Of a stretch of DNA of 64,000 nucleotides, positions 1 through 9,336 are shown piece by piece. A program made the position numbers and the translations under genes. Numbering within the stretch: position 1 is the stretch's first letter; each line of letters begins with the position of its first letter. The stretch comes from Bacteroidota bacterium (GTDB taxonomy: Bacteria > Bacteroidota > Bacteroidia > JAHEXY01): NCBI GenBank assembly GCA_023251875.1, contig JAHEXY010000009.1, positions 183,516 through 247,515 of the forward strand, in the 5' to 3' direction. The notes beneath the pieces were generated by a model. It did no database searches. It was not told the origin of the DNA and was given only the letters and a program-made list of their open reading frames with translations.

Positions 1-2877
1 AGATATAAGAGAATCTACTTTAATAGTTATTTGAGAGGTGTCTTTACAGCCATTACCACTTTCCCCAATTAATTGAAATGTTGTAGTACTATCGATAGTA
101 AAAGGTATATCATTTTTTATCTCAGGAGTCCAACTATAATTATAAGCACCTTCTCCACTTAGTGTAATTAGCATATCCTTGCAAATCAAAGAAGTGTTAG
201 TTGATTTAATACTTATATTGTTAAAGATGGCTTCATTTCGATAAAAATGAATATCATAATCTGCAAGTTGCCCGTTTTTACCGGTAAAAATATCAATATC
301 TCCATCACCGTCAATATCCACAAATTCTGCCACGCCTTCTGTTTCCGTAATTTCTCTAAGAGGATTAATACTATCATCTTGTAAAATGAAAATAGGATTT
401 GTATTGGTTCCGGTATTTTCAAAGAAATTTATATTTCCATCATATTCACCAATAAAGGCATCCTTATCTCCATCATCATCGATATCAAAAAATTTAGGAG
501 TACTTTCATAACCTACCGAAATGCTATTAAAGAGATTTAATGTGCTAGTTTGCTCTATAAATGAAGGAGCGTTTTTTGTTCCAGTATTTTTAAAAAATCG
601 TATAAGTCCATAATAATTTCCAAAAAATGCATCCATATCACCGTCATCATCTATATCTACAAATGTTGGCTTACCTTCAGTTATGTAACCAACATTATCA
701 AAAGGATTTAGGCTATCAACATGCAATATAAAAATAGGATTTTGAGAGGAACCTTCGTTTCGAAGATAATAAACGGGCCCATATCCTCCACACATAAAAA
801 AATCATAATCGCTATCATTATCAATATCTACCAATGATCCATACCCACTAAACCAAATTGCTTTAAATGGATCAAGACTATCACTCTGCAGTTGAAAGAT
901 AGGATTTGTTTTACTACCTGTATTTTTATAATAGTTTAACGCCTCAAGATTAGCTTTATGTCCAGACATCACAGCATCCAAATCACCATCATTATCCAAA
1001 TCTGCAAATAATGGATTATTACCTGAAATGTTCGAGCCAAGTGGATTTAAAACATTATCCGCATTTATAAAACTAGGACTTTTATTAGTTCCAATATTAA
1101 CAAGGTAATTTAAGTAGTTATTTCCTTCTGCAATAAATATGTCCCAGTCTCCATCATTATCCAAATCTGTAAATGATGGAAAGCTATACTCTCCATAATC
1201 AAGTCCATATAAAGGATTGATACTATCGTTATGTAAAACAAAACTTGGGATAGAAGAAGTGCCAATATTTTCAAAATAGTAAACATTACCCCAAGATTCA
1301 CCAACAAATGCATCTTGGTCTCCGTCATCATCAATATCAATAAATGAAGGGGTTAAACTATTTCCGATTGTTATACTATCAAAAGGATTGGTAGTTCCAG
1401 TTTTAGAAACAAAAACAGGAGTACTTTGATTTCCTGTATTTTCATAAAATTCTATTCCATTTAAATATGTACCAATAAAAGCATCTAAATCACTATCGTT
1501 ATCAATGTCTACAAAAGATAAATAACACTCAGTTCCAATAGTAATACCATTGAATAGATTTGAACTATTATTTTGTAGAGTAAATTTAGCAACATTTAGA
1601 GTTCCTTCATTTTTAAAATATTTAATGTTTCCATAATAACCTGCAAAAGCATCCATATCCCCATCATTGTCTATATCAACAAATGACAATGAATTTGATA
1701 CTCCAGTTAAAAATGTTTGATAAAAAGGATTTTGATCATCACTTTGCAGTATAAAATTGGGGACTGAAGGAGTGCCTTCATTTTTATAATATCTAATATT
1801 ACCAGCTGTATTTTTAAAACAATCTAGGTCTCCATCATTATCTATATCTACAAATGTTGAAAAAGACACATAGAAATCTTTTGTAAAAGGGTTTGAACAA
1901 TTGTTCTGTTGAAAAAAAGAAGGCGAATTTTTGTCTCCAATATTTTCATAATAATTAATAATACCATCGTTTCCTCCTGCAAATGCATCTGGGTCACCAT
2001 CATTATCAATATCAATAAAAGTTAATGCGCTATACGTTCCATTATTAATATTATTAAACGGGTTTAAATAATTTTGTTGAAGCGTAAAAACGGGAGAGCT
2101 TTTAGTGCCTATATTTTTGTAATAGTAAATGACTCCACCGTAATTTCCAATAAATGCATCAAAGTCTCCGTCATTATCAATATCCACAAAAGTAGGAAAG
2201 CTATTAAAAGTACTAACATCTACTCCATTGAGAGGGTTATTTGCTCCTTTTTGGCATGAAAATATAGGGTTATTTATTGTTCCAATATTTTTAAAAAAAT
2301 TAATTGTTCCATTGTAATTTCCTACAAACAGATCGTAATCGTTATCATTATCTATATCAACAAAATATGGAGAAGCTGAGTTGCTGCCAACATATGTATT
2401 TAAACTATCCATTGGATTTAAACTATCTGCTTGTAGTTTGAAATAAGGGATGGTATTGCTACCAATATTCTTATAATAATATATTCCAAAAACAAACAAA
2501 CTAAACAAATCTTTATCTCCATCACCATCTATGTCAACAAAAAATGGAGAAGAGTACCCCCCATTCAATTGAATCGTATCTAATGGATTTAATGAACCGC
2601 TTTCATAATTGAAAGAAAAATGATTTTTATCTCCTTTGTTTTCGTAAAATGAAATTTTCCCGGTTTCTGTTCCAACAAACATGTCAAAATCACCATCATT
2701 ATCTACATCAAAAAATGTTGGTTTCAACAAAGTTAAAGCCAAAGATGGAGGAGTACTTATTATTGATTTTTCATTAGGTCGCACTAAAAACATTTCTCCG
2801 CATTGACAAAACACGTTTGTATTTTGTATTATTATAAAAAATACAATCCAATTTAATTTGTAGATATATGCTTTCAT
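1..2877 (-). CDS. FG-GAP/VCBS repeat surface protein, C-terminus off window
   Basis: An open frame of 959 codons runs from an ATG at 2877 to the window edge without a stop, so the C-terminal end is not visible. Residues about 8-20 are hydrophobic and end near VFCQC, which fits a signal peptide. About fifteen repeats of 55-65 residues follow. Each has an FVDIDNDGDxDxFxG core, an Asp-rich calcium-binding loop, then a YYxNxGT strand. This is the FG-GAP/VCBS pattern that folds into beta-propellers on exported proteins. The last 60 or so visible residues, with SWTPE and a GCKD strand, look like the PKD/Ig-like modules common in Bacteroidota cell-surface proteins. A T9SS sorting domain would be expected past the edge (inference). 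It is probably a secreted or cell-surface protein with no assignable enzymatic role. I translated it by hand and saw no frameshift. Confidence 0.85.
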   Translation of the reverse strand, partial: MKAYIYKLNWIVFFIIIQNTNVFCQCGEMFLVRPNEKSIISTPPSLALTLLKPTFFDVDNDGDFDMFVGTETGKISFYENKGDKNHFSFNYESGSLNPLDTIQLNGGYSSPFFVDIDGDGDKDLFSLFVFGIYYYKNIGSNTIPYFKLQADSLNPMDSLNTYVGSNSASPYFVDIDNDNDYDLFVGNYNGTINFFKNIGTINNPIFSCQKGANNPLNGVDVSTFNSFPTFVDIDNDGDFDAFIGNYGGVIYYYKNIGTKSSPVFTLQQNYLNPFNNINNGTYSALTFIDIDNDGDPDAFAGGNDGIINYYENIGDKNSPSFFQQNNCSNPFTKDFYVSFSTFVDIDNDGDLDCFKNTAGNIRYYKNEGTPSVPNFILQSDDQNPFYQTFLTGVSNSLSFVDIDNDGDMDAFAGYYGNIKYFKNEGTLNVAKFTLQNNSSNLFNGITIGTECYLSFVDIDNDSDLDAFIGTYLNGIEFYENTGNQSTPVFVSKTGTTNPFDSITIGNSLTPSFIDIDDDGDQDAFVGESWGNVYYFENIGTSSIPSFVLHNDSINPLYGLDYGEYSFPSFTDLDNDGDWDIFIAEGNNYLNYLVNIGTNKSPSFINADNVLNPLGSNISGNNPLFADLDNDGDLDAVMSGHKANLEALNYYKNTGSKTNPIFQLQSDSLDPFKAIWFSGYGSLVDIDNDSDYDFFMCGGYGPVYYLRNEGSSQNPIFILHVDSLNPFDNVGYITEGKPTFVDIDDDGDMDAFFGNYYGLIRFFKNTGTKNAPSFIEQTSTLNLFNSISVGYESTPKFFDIDDDGDKDAFIGEYDGNINFFENTGTNTNPIFILQDDSINPLREITETEGVAEFVDIDGDGDIDIFTGKNGQLADYDIHFYRNEAIFNNISIKSTNTSLICKDMLITLSGEGAYNYSWTPEIKNDIPFTIDSTTTFQLIGESGNGCKDTSQITIKVDSLIS

Positions 2878-2917
2878 TGCTTGAATAAGTTAAAAGGGGC
2901 TTAATTTAGAACACAGC

Positions 2918-2948
2918 CAAATTTAAGATTCCAACTCATTCAATCAAA
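2918..2948 (-). promoter_or_regulatory. Bacteroidota-type promoter for the FG-GAP gene
   Basis: On the minus strand TTTG (2948-2945), a 19-base spacer and TAAATTTG (2925-2918) match the Bacteroidota consensus TTTG-N19-TAnnTTTG. Transcription would start near 2911, giving a leader of about 34 bases before the ATG at 2877. Confidence 0.6.
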
Positions 2949-3037
2949 ATTACTAACGTTTATCTTTAGTGGTTTTTCCTTAAACCAAAAACAATCCTTA
3001 TTTTAGCTCCCCCAAAATAAACATCATAAAAATATCT

Positions 3038-5968
3038 ATGAAGAATTTTAAAATTCTAATACTTGCATTTGTAACATTATGCACTGTTATTTCATGCACT
3101 AATCAATCAAAACAGGTATCTGCTAACGATCCTCTCAACACAAAAATATATACGCTTAAAAATGGCTTAACGGTATACATGAGTGTGAATAAAGCTACGC
3201 CCCGTATACAAACTTATATTGTTGTTAAAGCAGGAAGCAAAAATGATCCGGCTGATGCTACTGGTCTTGCCCATTATTTAGAACACATGCTTTTTAAAGG
3301 CACAGATAAATATGGCTCAAAAGATTTCTCTAAAGAAGGTCCTTTGATTGCAAAAATTGATAGTCTTTTTGAAGTATACCGTGCCACCACTGATTCTGCA
3401 CAACGGGTAAAAATTTATGCCATTATCGATAGCGTTTCTTACGAAGCTTCTAAATATGCCATCCCCAATGAATACGATAAAATGTTGGCAAGTATTGGAG
3501 CTGTTGGCACAAACGCCAATACATCTTACGATAGAACCATGTACGTAAATGATATTCCGTCTAACCAAATTAACAATTGGCTTACCGTTGAAGCAGAAAG
3601 ATTTCGCCACCCTGTAATGCGTTTGTTTCATACAGAACTAGAAGCTGTATATGAAGAAAAAAACAGAACACTTGATAATGATGACGTAAAAGCTTGGTAT
3701 GCTTTATTGGGTGGGCTTTTTAAAAAACATACTTATGGCACTCAATCAGTAATTGGAACCATTGATCATTTAAAAAATCCTTCTCTCAAAAAAATTATGG
3801 AGTATTACAATACTTATTATGTTCCCAATAATATGGCTATTTGTTTATCGGGAGATTTTGATCCGGATAGTACCTTGAAAATGATAGAAGAAAAATTTGA
3901 AAGCCTGCCTTCTAAAGAAGTTCCAAAATTTACTTTTGAACCGGAAGATTCTATTACCACTCCAATAGAAAAGGAAGTTTGGGGCCCCTTTCCGGTAAGT
4001 GTTTCATTGGGCTACCGTTTTCCGGGATTTAATTCAAATACAAAACCTATGTTAGCCATGGTTGATATGATTTTATCAAATAGTGCAGCAGGCTTAATTG
4101 ATTTAAATATCAATCAAAAACAATTGGCTTTGGGCGCGGGTTCTGGCGTAATGGATTTAAAAGATTATTGCATCCATCTTATTTTTGCGCAGCCTAAAGA
4201 AGGGCAAACCCTGGAACAAGCAAAAGATTTATTGTTACAACAAATTGAGTTGGTAAAAAAAGGCGACTTTGCTGATTGGCTTATTCCGGCCATTGTTGCC
4301 AATTATAAAAAAGATCAAATAGAAAAATACGAAGGCAATAAAGGCAGAGCAAATGCTTTTGCAGAATCTTTTATGTATGATAAACCTTGGAACGAATACA
4401 TCACTTTTACCGATAAACTTTCTAAAATTTCCAAGCAAGATGTAATGGATTTTGCTAAAAAATATTATGGCAATAATTATGTGGCGGTATACAAACGCAA
4501 AGGTGTTGATACTACAGTAGTAAAAGTTACCAAGCCTAAAATTACACCTGTTGTATTGAATAAAGAAGATCATTCTACTTTTTCACAATCCATTACAGAT
4601 AGTAAACCTACTCCTGTTAAACCTGAATTTTTAGATTATAAAAAAGACATTCAACATCTTACTCTTGAGGGCTCATCCATTTCTATTTTATATAAAAAAA
4701 ATGATGAAAATGATATTTTCGATTTGTATTATAAATATAATATGGGCACCAACAACGATAAAAAATGGGAAATTGCCATGGACTATTTGCCATATTTAGG
4801 TACCAAACAAAATACTGCAGAACAAATTCAACAAGAATTTTATAAACTGGCTTGCAGCTATGATTTTTCTGCATCTACAGATGAGGTAACTGTTCATTTA
4901 ACAGGATTAAATGAGAATTTTAGCAAAGCCCTTGTATTGCTCGAGGATTATATGGTAAATGCCCAACCCGACAAAACGATTCTAGATAATTTGGTAAACG
5001 ATATTTTAAAAGATCGTACCAATGCCATGCAAGACAAAAATATCATTTTGCAAAAAGCATTAAAAAATTATGGCATGTATGGCCCTGTTTCTCCTTTTAC
5101 CAATATTTTAAGTGAAACGGAATTGAAAGCATTAAATCCTGATGAACTTATTACAATGATTCATGATTTAAATAGCTATGCACATCACATTTTGTATTAC
5201 GGCCCTTCGCCAGAAGATTCTTTAAAAAATAGTCTCAAAAACGGACATAAAGTTCCTGCGCAATTTAAAACACCTGAAAGTGCAATTGTATTTACGCAAT
5301 TACCAACTGAACAAACAAAAGTATATGTAGTTGATTATCCTATGCAGCAAGCTGAAATAGTAATGCTTTCAAAAGGTAATGCTTATGATAAAACCATTGA
5401 GCCTTACGATGCTATTTTTAATGACTACTTTGGAACAGGCATGTCATCATTAGTATTTCAAGAAATAAGAGAATCAAAAGCATTAGCCTATAGCGCTTAT
5501 GCCTATTATCTTAATCCGGCAAGACAAAATGATGCACATTACACAGTTATGTATGTAGGCACGCAAGCAGACAAGCTTCCGGAAGCCATGAAGGGCATTA
5601 CCGAATTAATCAATAATATGCCTGAAGTAAGCACTAATTTTGAAGCTACTAAATCTAACATCGTTCAAAAAATGAGTACTGATCGTATTGTGCGTGCAAA
5701 TGTATTGCTCGATTATGATAGATCACAAAAATTAGGTTTGGATTACGATAGAAGAAAAGATAACTTTGAAAAAGTGCAAACTTTAACTTTTGCAGATATC
5801 AATGCTTTTTACCAAAAAACAATTAAAGATAAATCGTATACTATTTTAGTAATGGGAGATAAAAACAAACTTGATTTTAAAGCATTAGAAAAATATGGTA
5901 AAATTGAGTTTTTAACCCTGCCACAAATTTTTGGATACGGCATGGATCAAAGTACATTTAAGCCGTAG
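3038..5968 (+). CDS. M16 family zinc metallopeptidase lipoprotein
   Basis: This 976-aa protein starts with a lipoprotein signal whose lipobox ends at Cys20 (VISC), so it is probably anchored to a membrane facing the periplasm or cell surface. The inverted zinc motif HxxEH is H79-Y-L-E-H83, and the distal zinc Glu lies in the ELEAVYEEKNR stretch near residue 200. The length covers the two tandem M16 halves (pitrilysin/insulinase type); the second half lacks the zinc motif, as is usual. M16 enzymes degrade small peptides within a closed chamber. It stands alone as a transcription unit and is followed by an inverted-repeat spacer. The family call is firm; the substrate is unknown. Confidence 0.93.
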   Translation: MKNFKILILAFVTLCTVISCTNQSKQVSANDPLNTKIYTLKNGLTVYMSVNKATPRIQTYIVVKAGSKNDPADATGLAHYLEHMLFKGTDKYGSKDFSKEGPLIAKIDSLFEVYRATTDSAQRVKIYAIIDSVSYEASKYAIPNEYDKMLASIGAVGTNANTSYDRTMYVNDIPSNQINNWLTVEAERFRHPVMRLFHTELEAVYEEKNRTLDNDDVKAWYALLGGLFKKHTYGTQSVIGTIDHLKNPSLKKIMEYYNTYYVPNNMAICLSGDFDPDSTLKMIEEKFESLPSKEVPKFTFEPEDSITTPIEKEVWGPFPVSVSLGYRFPGFNSNTKPMLAMVDMILSNSAAGLIDLNINQKQLALGAGSGVMDLKDYCIHLIFAQPKEGQTLEQAKDLLLQQIELVKKGDFADWLIPAIVANYKKDQIEKYEGNKGRANAFAESFMYDKPWNEYITFTDKLSKISKQDVMDFAKKYYGNNYVAVYKRKGVDTTVVKVTKPKITPVVLNKEDHSTFSQSITDSKPTPVKPEFLDYKKDIQHLTLEGSSISILYKKNDENDIFDLYYKYNMGTNNDKKWEIAMDYLPYLGTKQNTAEQIQQEFYKLACSYDFSASTDEVTVHLTGLNENFSKALVLLEDYMVNAQPDKTILDNLVNDILKDRTNAMQDKNIILQKALKNYGMYGPVSPFTNILSETELKALNPDELITMIHDLNSYAHHILYYGPSPEDSLKNSLKNGHKVPAQFKTPESAIVFTQLPTEQTKVYVVDYPMQQAEIVMLSKGNAYDKTIEPYDAIFNDYFGTGMSSLVFQEIRESKALAYSAYAYYLNPARQNDAHYTVMYVGTQADKLPEAMKGITELINNMPEVSTNFEATKSNIVQKMSTDRIVRANVLLDYDRSQKLGLDYDRRKDNFEKVQTLTFADINAFYQKTIKDKSYTILVMGDKNKLDFKALEKYGKIEFLTLPQIFGYGMDQSTFKP

Positions 5969-5975
5969 TTTAGTT

Positions 5976-6070
5976 GTTGGTTATTCGTTATTAGTTTTTC
6001 GATAAATTCAATAAAACTATAATGTAGAATAACTTTGAAAACTAAATACTAATAACAAATAACGATTAAC
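5976..6070. repeat. Imperfect inverted repeat between M16 gene and icd
   Basis: A left arm at 5976-5999 (GTTATTCGTTATTAGT core) is complementary, with a few mismatches, to a right arm at about 6041-6070 (ACTAATAACAAATAAC core). The pair folds into a long AT-rich hairpin. It may act as a terminator or mRNA stabiliser. A similar GTTGTTxGTT/AACAACxAAC pair flanks the spacer at 49010-49100, which suggests a dispersed repeat type. Confidence 0.5.
6030..6037 (+). promoter_or_regulatory. Possible -7 element for icd
   Basis: TAACTTTG matches the TAnnTTTG consensus 48 bases before the icd start. No convincing -33 TTTG lies 19-22 bases upstream, so the call is weak. It lies within the loop of the inverted repeat. 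Confidence 0.3.
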
Positions 6071-6084
6071 TAATAAAAAGAAAC

Positions 6085-7359
6085 ATGAATAAAATTACAT
6101 TACAAAACGGAAAAATAACAGTACCAGATGAAGTAGTAATTCCTTTTATTGAAGGTGATGGAACAGGAGCCGATATTTGGGCATCATCAGTAAGAGTATT
6201 GGATGCTGCAGTAAAAATTGCTTATGGCGGCAAAAGAAAAATTATTTGGAAAGAAGTATTAGCCGGTGAAAAAGCTTTTAATAAAACAGGCAACTGGCTA
6301 CCTCAAGAAACACTTGATATCATCAATGAATATTTAGTGGCCATAAAAGGCCCTTTAACAACTCCTGTTGGTGGTGGCATTCGTTCATTAAATGTTGCAT
6401 TACGCCAACAATTAGATTTATATGTTTGCTTACGTCCGGTAAAATGGTTTAAAGGAGTTCCTTCTCCGGTATTGCATCCAGAATACGAAGATATGGTAGT
6501 ATTTCGTGAAAACACTGAAGATATTTATGCCGGTATTGAATGGAATGCAGGAACCCCTGAAGTAAAAAAGTTAATTGATTTTTTACAGAAGGAGTTAGGT
6601 GTAAAAAAAATTCGTTTCCCAGAAACAAGTTCAATTGGAATTAAACCTGTTTCTTCTGAAGGTTCAAAACGTTTGGTACGTGCAGCTATTGAGTATGCCA
6701 TTGAAAATAAATTACCAAGTGTTACGCTTGTTCATAAAGGTAACATCATGAAATATACCGAAGGAGGATTTAAAACTTGGGGATATGAAGTAGCTGAACA
6801 AGAATTTGGCGATAAAATTTTTACTTGGACTCAATTTGATAAAATAGCAAAAGAAAAAGGTGAAGAGGCTGCAAATACTGCATTGCAAAATGCACAAAAA
6901 TTAGGAAAAGTAATCGTGAAAGATTCTATTGCAGATGCTTTCTTACAACAAATATTATTACGTCCTAAAGAATATTCTGTAATTGCTACCCTAAATTTAA
7001 ATGGAGATTATATTTCTGATGCACTAGCGGCAATAGTGGGTGGCATTGGTATTGCTCCGGGAGCAAATATTAACTACATGACCGGCCATGCTATTTTTGA
7101 AGCTACTCATGGTACTGCTCCAAAATATGCAGGACAAGATAAAGTAAACCCAAGTTCAGTAATTTTATCCGGAGCCATGATGTTTACCTATATGGGCTGG
7201 CTAGAAGCTGCAGATCTTATTCACAATTCAATTGCATCTACCATTTCTTCTAAACGAGTAACCTACGATTTTCATAGATTAATGGATGGGGCTACACTAC
7301 TTAAATGTTCTGAATTTGGTACCGAATTAATTAAAAATATGAGTTTGGTTGCTGCTTAA
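6085..7359 (+). CDS. icd: NADP-dependent isocitrate dehydrogenase
   Basis: At 424 aa this is a full-length homodimeric isocitrate dehydrogenase of the E. coli Icd type. It oxidatively decarboxylates isocitrate to 2-oxoglutarate in the TCA cycle, in the cytoplasm. The substrate loop [13 protein letters not shown] carries S101, N103 and R107 (Ser101 matches the serine phosphorylated in E. coli). R117 and R141 ([11 protein letters not shown]) complete the isocitrate site. The [10 protein letters not shown] segment near residue 345 has the Lys-Tyr pair that marks NADP rather than NAD specificity. The stop overlaps or closely precedes the sugar cytidylyltransferase that opens the glycan island, so read-through transcription is possible. 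Identification is firm. Confidence 0.96.
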   Translation: MNKITLQNGKITVPDEVVIPFIEGDGTGADIWASSVRVLDAAVKIAYGGKRKIIWKEVLAGEKAFNKTGNWLPQETLDIINEYLVAIKGPLTTPVGGGIRSLNVALRQQLDLYVCLRPVKWFKGVPSPVLHPEYEDMVVFRENTEDIYAGIEWNAGTPEVKKLIDFLQKELGVKKIRFPETSSIGIKPVSSEGSKRLVRAAIEYAIENKLPSVTLVHKGNIMKYTEGGFKTWGYEVAEQEFGDKIFTWTQFDKIAKEKGEEAANTALQNAQKLGKVIVKDSIADAFLQQILLRPKEYSVIATLNLNGDYISDALAAIVGGIGIAPGANINYMTGHAIFEATHGTAPKYAGQDKVNPSSVILSGAMMFTYMGWLEAADLIHNSIASTISSKRVTYDFHRLMDGATLLKCSEFGTELIKNMSLVAA

Positions 7360-7369
7360 TAGTGAAGCT

Positions 7370-8053
7370 TTGAAAGTCGGACTTATTATTCTTTGTCGTT
7401 ATAATTCTTCTCGTTTACCCGGTAAAATACTTTTACCAATTAATGGAAAAGAAGTGTTGCTGTATATTTATGAACGTTTGCAATGTTCTAAATATGTAGC
7501 CAATATTGTACTTGCAACTTCTACTGAAACAGATGACGATCCTATCTATAATTTTTGTGTTAAGAACAAAATAAATTGCTTTAGAGGATCAAAAGAAAAC
7601 GTGGCCCAACGTTTTTTAGATTGCGCTATAGACAATAATTTTGATTATGCAGTAAGAGTAAATGGCGATAATATTTTAGCCGATTATCAATTAATTGATT
7701 GGGTAACGGATAATACCATTCAAAACAAATGTGTGTTTGGAAGCAATGCAAAAGATAGAACCTTTCCTGAAGGCATAAGTGTAGAAGTGGTTAAAACAGA
7801 TTTCTATAAGGCGATAATTTCAAAATTTGATACTCCAAGATATTTTGAACATGTAATGCCTTATTTTTATGAACACGATTTACCCAATAGGTATTTTTAC
7901 TATAGAGATAAAAAAGAAAAATTACCCAAATTAGCACTTGATAGTATAGATGATTTTAAATTTATTTCTGCCATTATTGAACAAATGGATCAACCTCATA
8001 CAACATATTTACTCGAAGATATTTTGCGTTTAGCAAATACAATTAAAGATTAA
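7370..8053 (+). CDS. SpsF-like cytidylyltransferase family protein
   Basis: This protein of about 227 aa has the cytidylyltransferase N-terminal signature CRYNSSRLPGK (compare ARxxSxRLPGK of SpsF, KdsB and NeuA). It also has RVNGDN (residues about 94-99), the nucleotide/metal region. Such enzymes activate acidic sugars or nonulosonic acids as CMP conjugates, or act on related spore-coat and glycan precursors. The only starts are TTG: 7349, which overlaps icd, or 7370, giving MKVGLIILCRYNSSRLPGK. I chose 7370 because it matches where family members begin. With the DegT, GNAT and NeuB-like genes that follow, the set resembles Bacillus spsC-D-E-F. The exact substrate is not readable. Confidence 0.8.
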   Translation: MKVGLIILCRYNSSRLPGKILLPINGKEVLLYIYERLQCSKYVANIVLATSTETDDDPIYNFCVKNKINCFRGSKENVAQRFLDCAIDNNFDYAVRVNGDNILADYQLIDWVTDNTIQNKCVFGSNAKDRTFPEGISVEVVKTDFYKAIISKFDTPRYFEHVMPYFYEHDLPNRYFYYRDKKEKLPKLALDSIDDFKFISAIIEQMDQPHTTYLLEDILRLANTIKD

Positions 8054-8062
8054 ATTTTAAAA

Positions 8063-8280
8063 ACCGCATAGAGACATAGTTTTATGGCAATAGTAAGGAT
8101 TTTTATAAGAACCGTAAATTATTAGGAGAAGGTTATAAAAAGAAAAATAAATTTTAAAACATAGGAGAAGCGTAGCTTCTCTACTATATGAAACTAGTGC
8201 TATCTTACTAAGACAAAAAATTGTAGACTTATGCTATGTTGTCAAAAATAAAATAATTATCCCCTATGTATCTATGTGGT
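8063..8280. repeat. MITE-like element with 17-bp terminal inverted repeats
   Basis: The spacer between two glycan genes is bounded by ACCGCATAGAGACATAG (8063-8079) and its near reverse complement CTATGTATCTATGTGGT (8264-8280), with 15 of 17 positions matching. Inside lies a perfect 7-bp hairpin, GAGAAGC-GTA-GCTTCTC (8165-8181). There is no coding potential. The layout fits a small non-autonomous foldback element, though no target-site duplication is obvious. Confidence 0.55.
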
Positions 8281-8317
8281 TAATAGGTTTGGATTGTAAA
8301 AAAACATAATAAAATAA

Positions 8318-9331
8318 ATGAAAAAACTTAAAGCCGGTATTATTGGATTAGGTGTAGGCGAAGCACACATTAAGGGTTATCATAAGCATCCCAATTGCGA
8401 AGTTGTAGCTTTATGTGATTTCTCTCCTGAAAAATCGGAGAATGCAAAAAATAAATATCCCCATTTAAAAATTTGTAGTAATGCTGATGAAATTTTAACT
8501 GACCCTACAATAGATGTAGTTTCAATTGCATCTTTTGATAATTATCATCACGAACAAATTGTAAAGGCAATAGAAAACAATAAACATATATTTGTAGAAA
8601 AACCACTTTGCCTTTTTGAATCAGAAGCCATTGATATTTACGAAAGACTCATACAAAAACCACATCTTAAAATATCTTCGAATCTTATTTTGCGTTTAAC
8701 GCCAAGATTTATTTTACTCAAAGAAAAAATACAAAAACAAGAAATGGGTAAAGTTTATTACATAGAAGGGGATTATAATTTTGGGCGTTTGCAAAAAATG
8801 ACCGAAGGTTGGAGAGGAAAAATTCCTTTCTATTCTGCAGTATATGGCGGAGGCATTCATCTTATCGATTTAATGCTTTGGCTAACGCATGACAGGGTAA
8901 AAGAGGTTTCTGCTGTTGGAAATAAAATTTGTTCTGAAGGCTCTTCCTTTAAAAACAACGATATGGTAGCTAGTTTGCTTACATTCGAAAGCGGTATGAT
9001 TGGCAAGATGGCAGTGAATTTAGGTTGTGTTCAACCGCATTTTCATAACCTCAATATTTATGGTACAGAAGCCACATTTACCAATACATTTCAAGATTAT
9101 GGCCTTTATTATACTTCTCGCGATAAAGAAATAGAGCCAAAAAAGGTAAAAGAAGCCTATCCGGGTGCTGAAAAAGGAGATTTAATTTGTAACTTTGTCG
9201 ACTCAATTTTTGCTGATCAGGAGCCAATTATATCAAAAAAGGATATCTTTGACATCCTTTCAGTTTGCTTTGCAATTGAAAAAGCTGTGAATACATCGCA
9301 ATCGGTAAAAGTAAATTATATCTATAAATAA
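8318..9331 (+). CDS. Gfo/Idh/MocA family sugar oxidoreductase
   Basis: This 337-aa protein has an N-terminal Rossmann fold (GIIGLGVGEAHIKGY, residues about 8-22) and the EKPL motif (residues about 94-97), whose Lys is catalytic in this family. The C-terminal half is the alpha/beta substrate domain with GGGIHLIDL. The family oxidises or reduces hydroxyls of nucleotide sugars using a tightly bound NAD(P). The gene starts the left-arm operon: spacings to the next four genes are 5, -8, 2 and 8 bases. Its role is probably to make a 3-keto sugar for the adjacent DegT aminotransferase, as in WlbA/WlbC-type pathways (inference). Confidence 0.88.
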   Translation: MKKLKAGIIGLGVGEAHIKGYHKHPNCEVVALCDFSPEKSENAKNKYPHLKICSNADEILTDPTIDVVSIASFDNYHHEQIVKAIENNKHIFVEKPLCLFESEAIDIYERLIQKPHLKISSNLILRLTPRFILLKEKIQKQEMGKVYYIEGDYNFGRLQKMTEGWRGKIPFYSAVYGGGIHLIDLMLWLTHDRVKEVSAVGNKICSEGSSFKNNDMVASLLTFESGMIGKMAVNLGCVQPHFHNLNIYGTEATFTNTFQDYGLYYTSRDKEIEPKKVKEAYPGAEKGDLICNFVDSIFADQEPIISKKDIFDILSVCFAIEKAVNTSQSVKVNYIYK

Positions 9332-9336
9332 TATTT

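Noticed and set aside
2074..2259. Plus-strand ORF of 61 codons within the FG-GAP gene
   Set aside because: It is antisense to regularly repeating coding sequence and its translation has no protein-like pattern.
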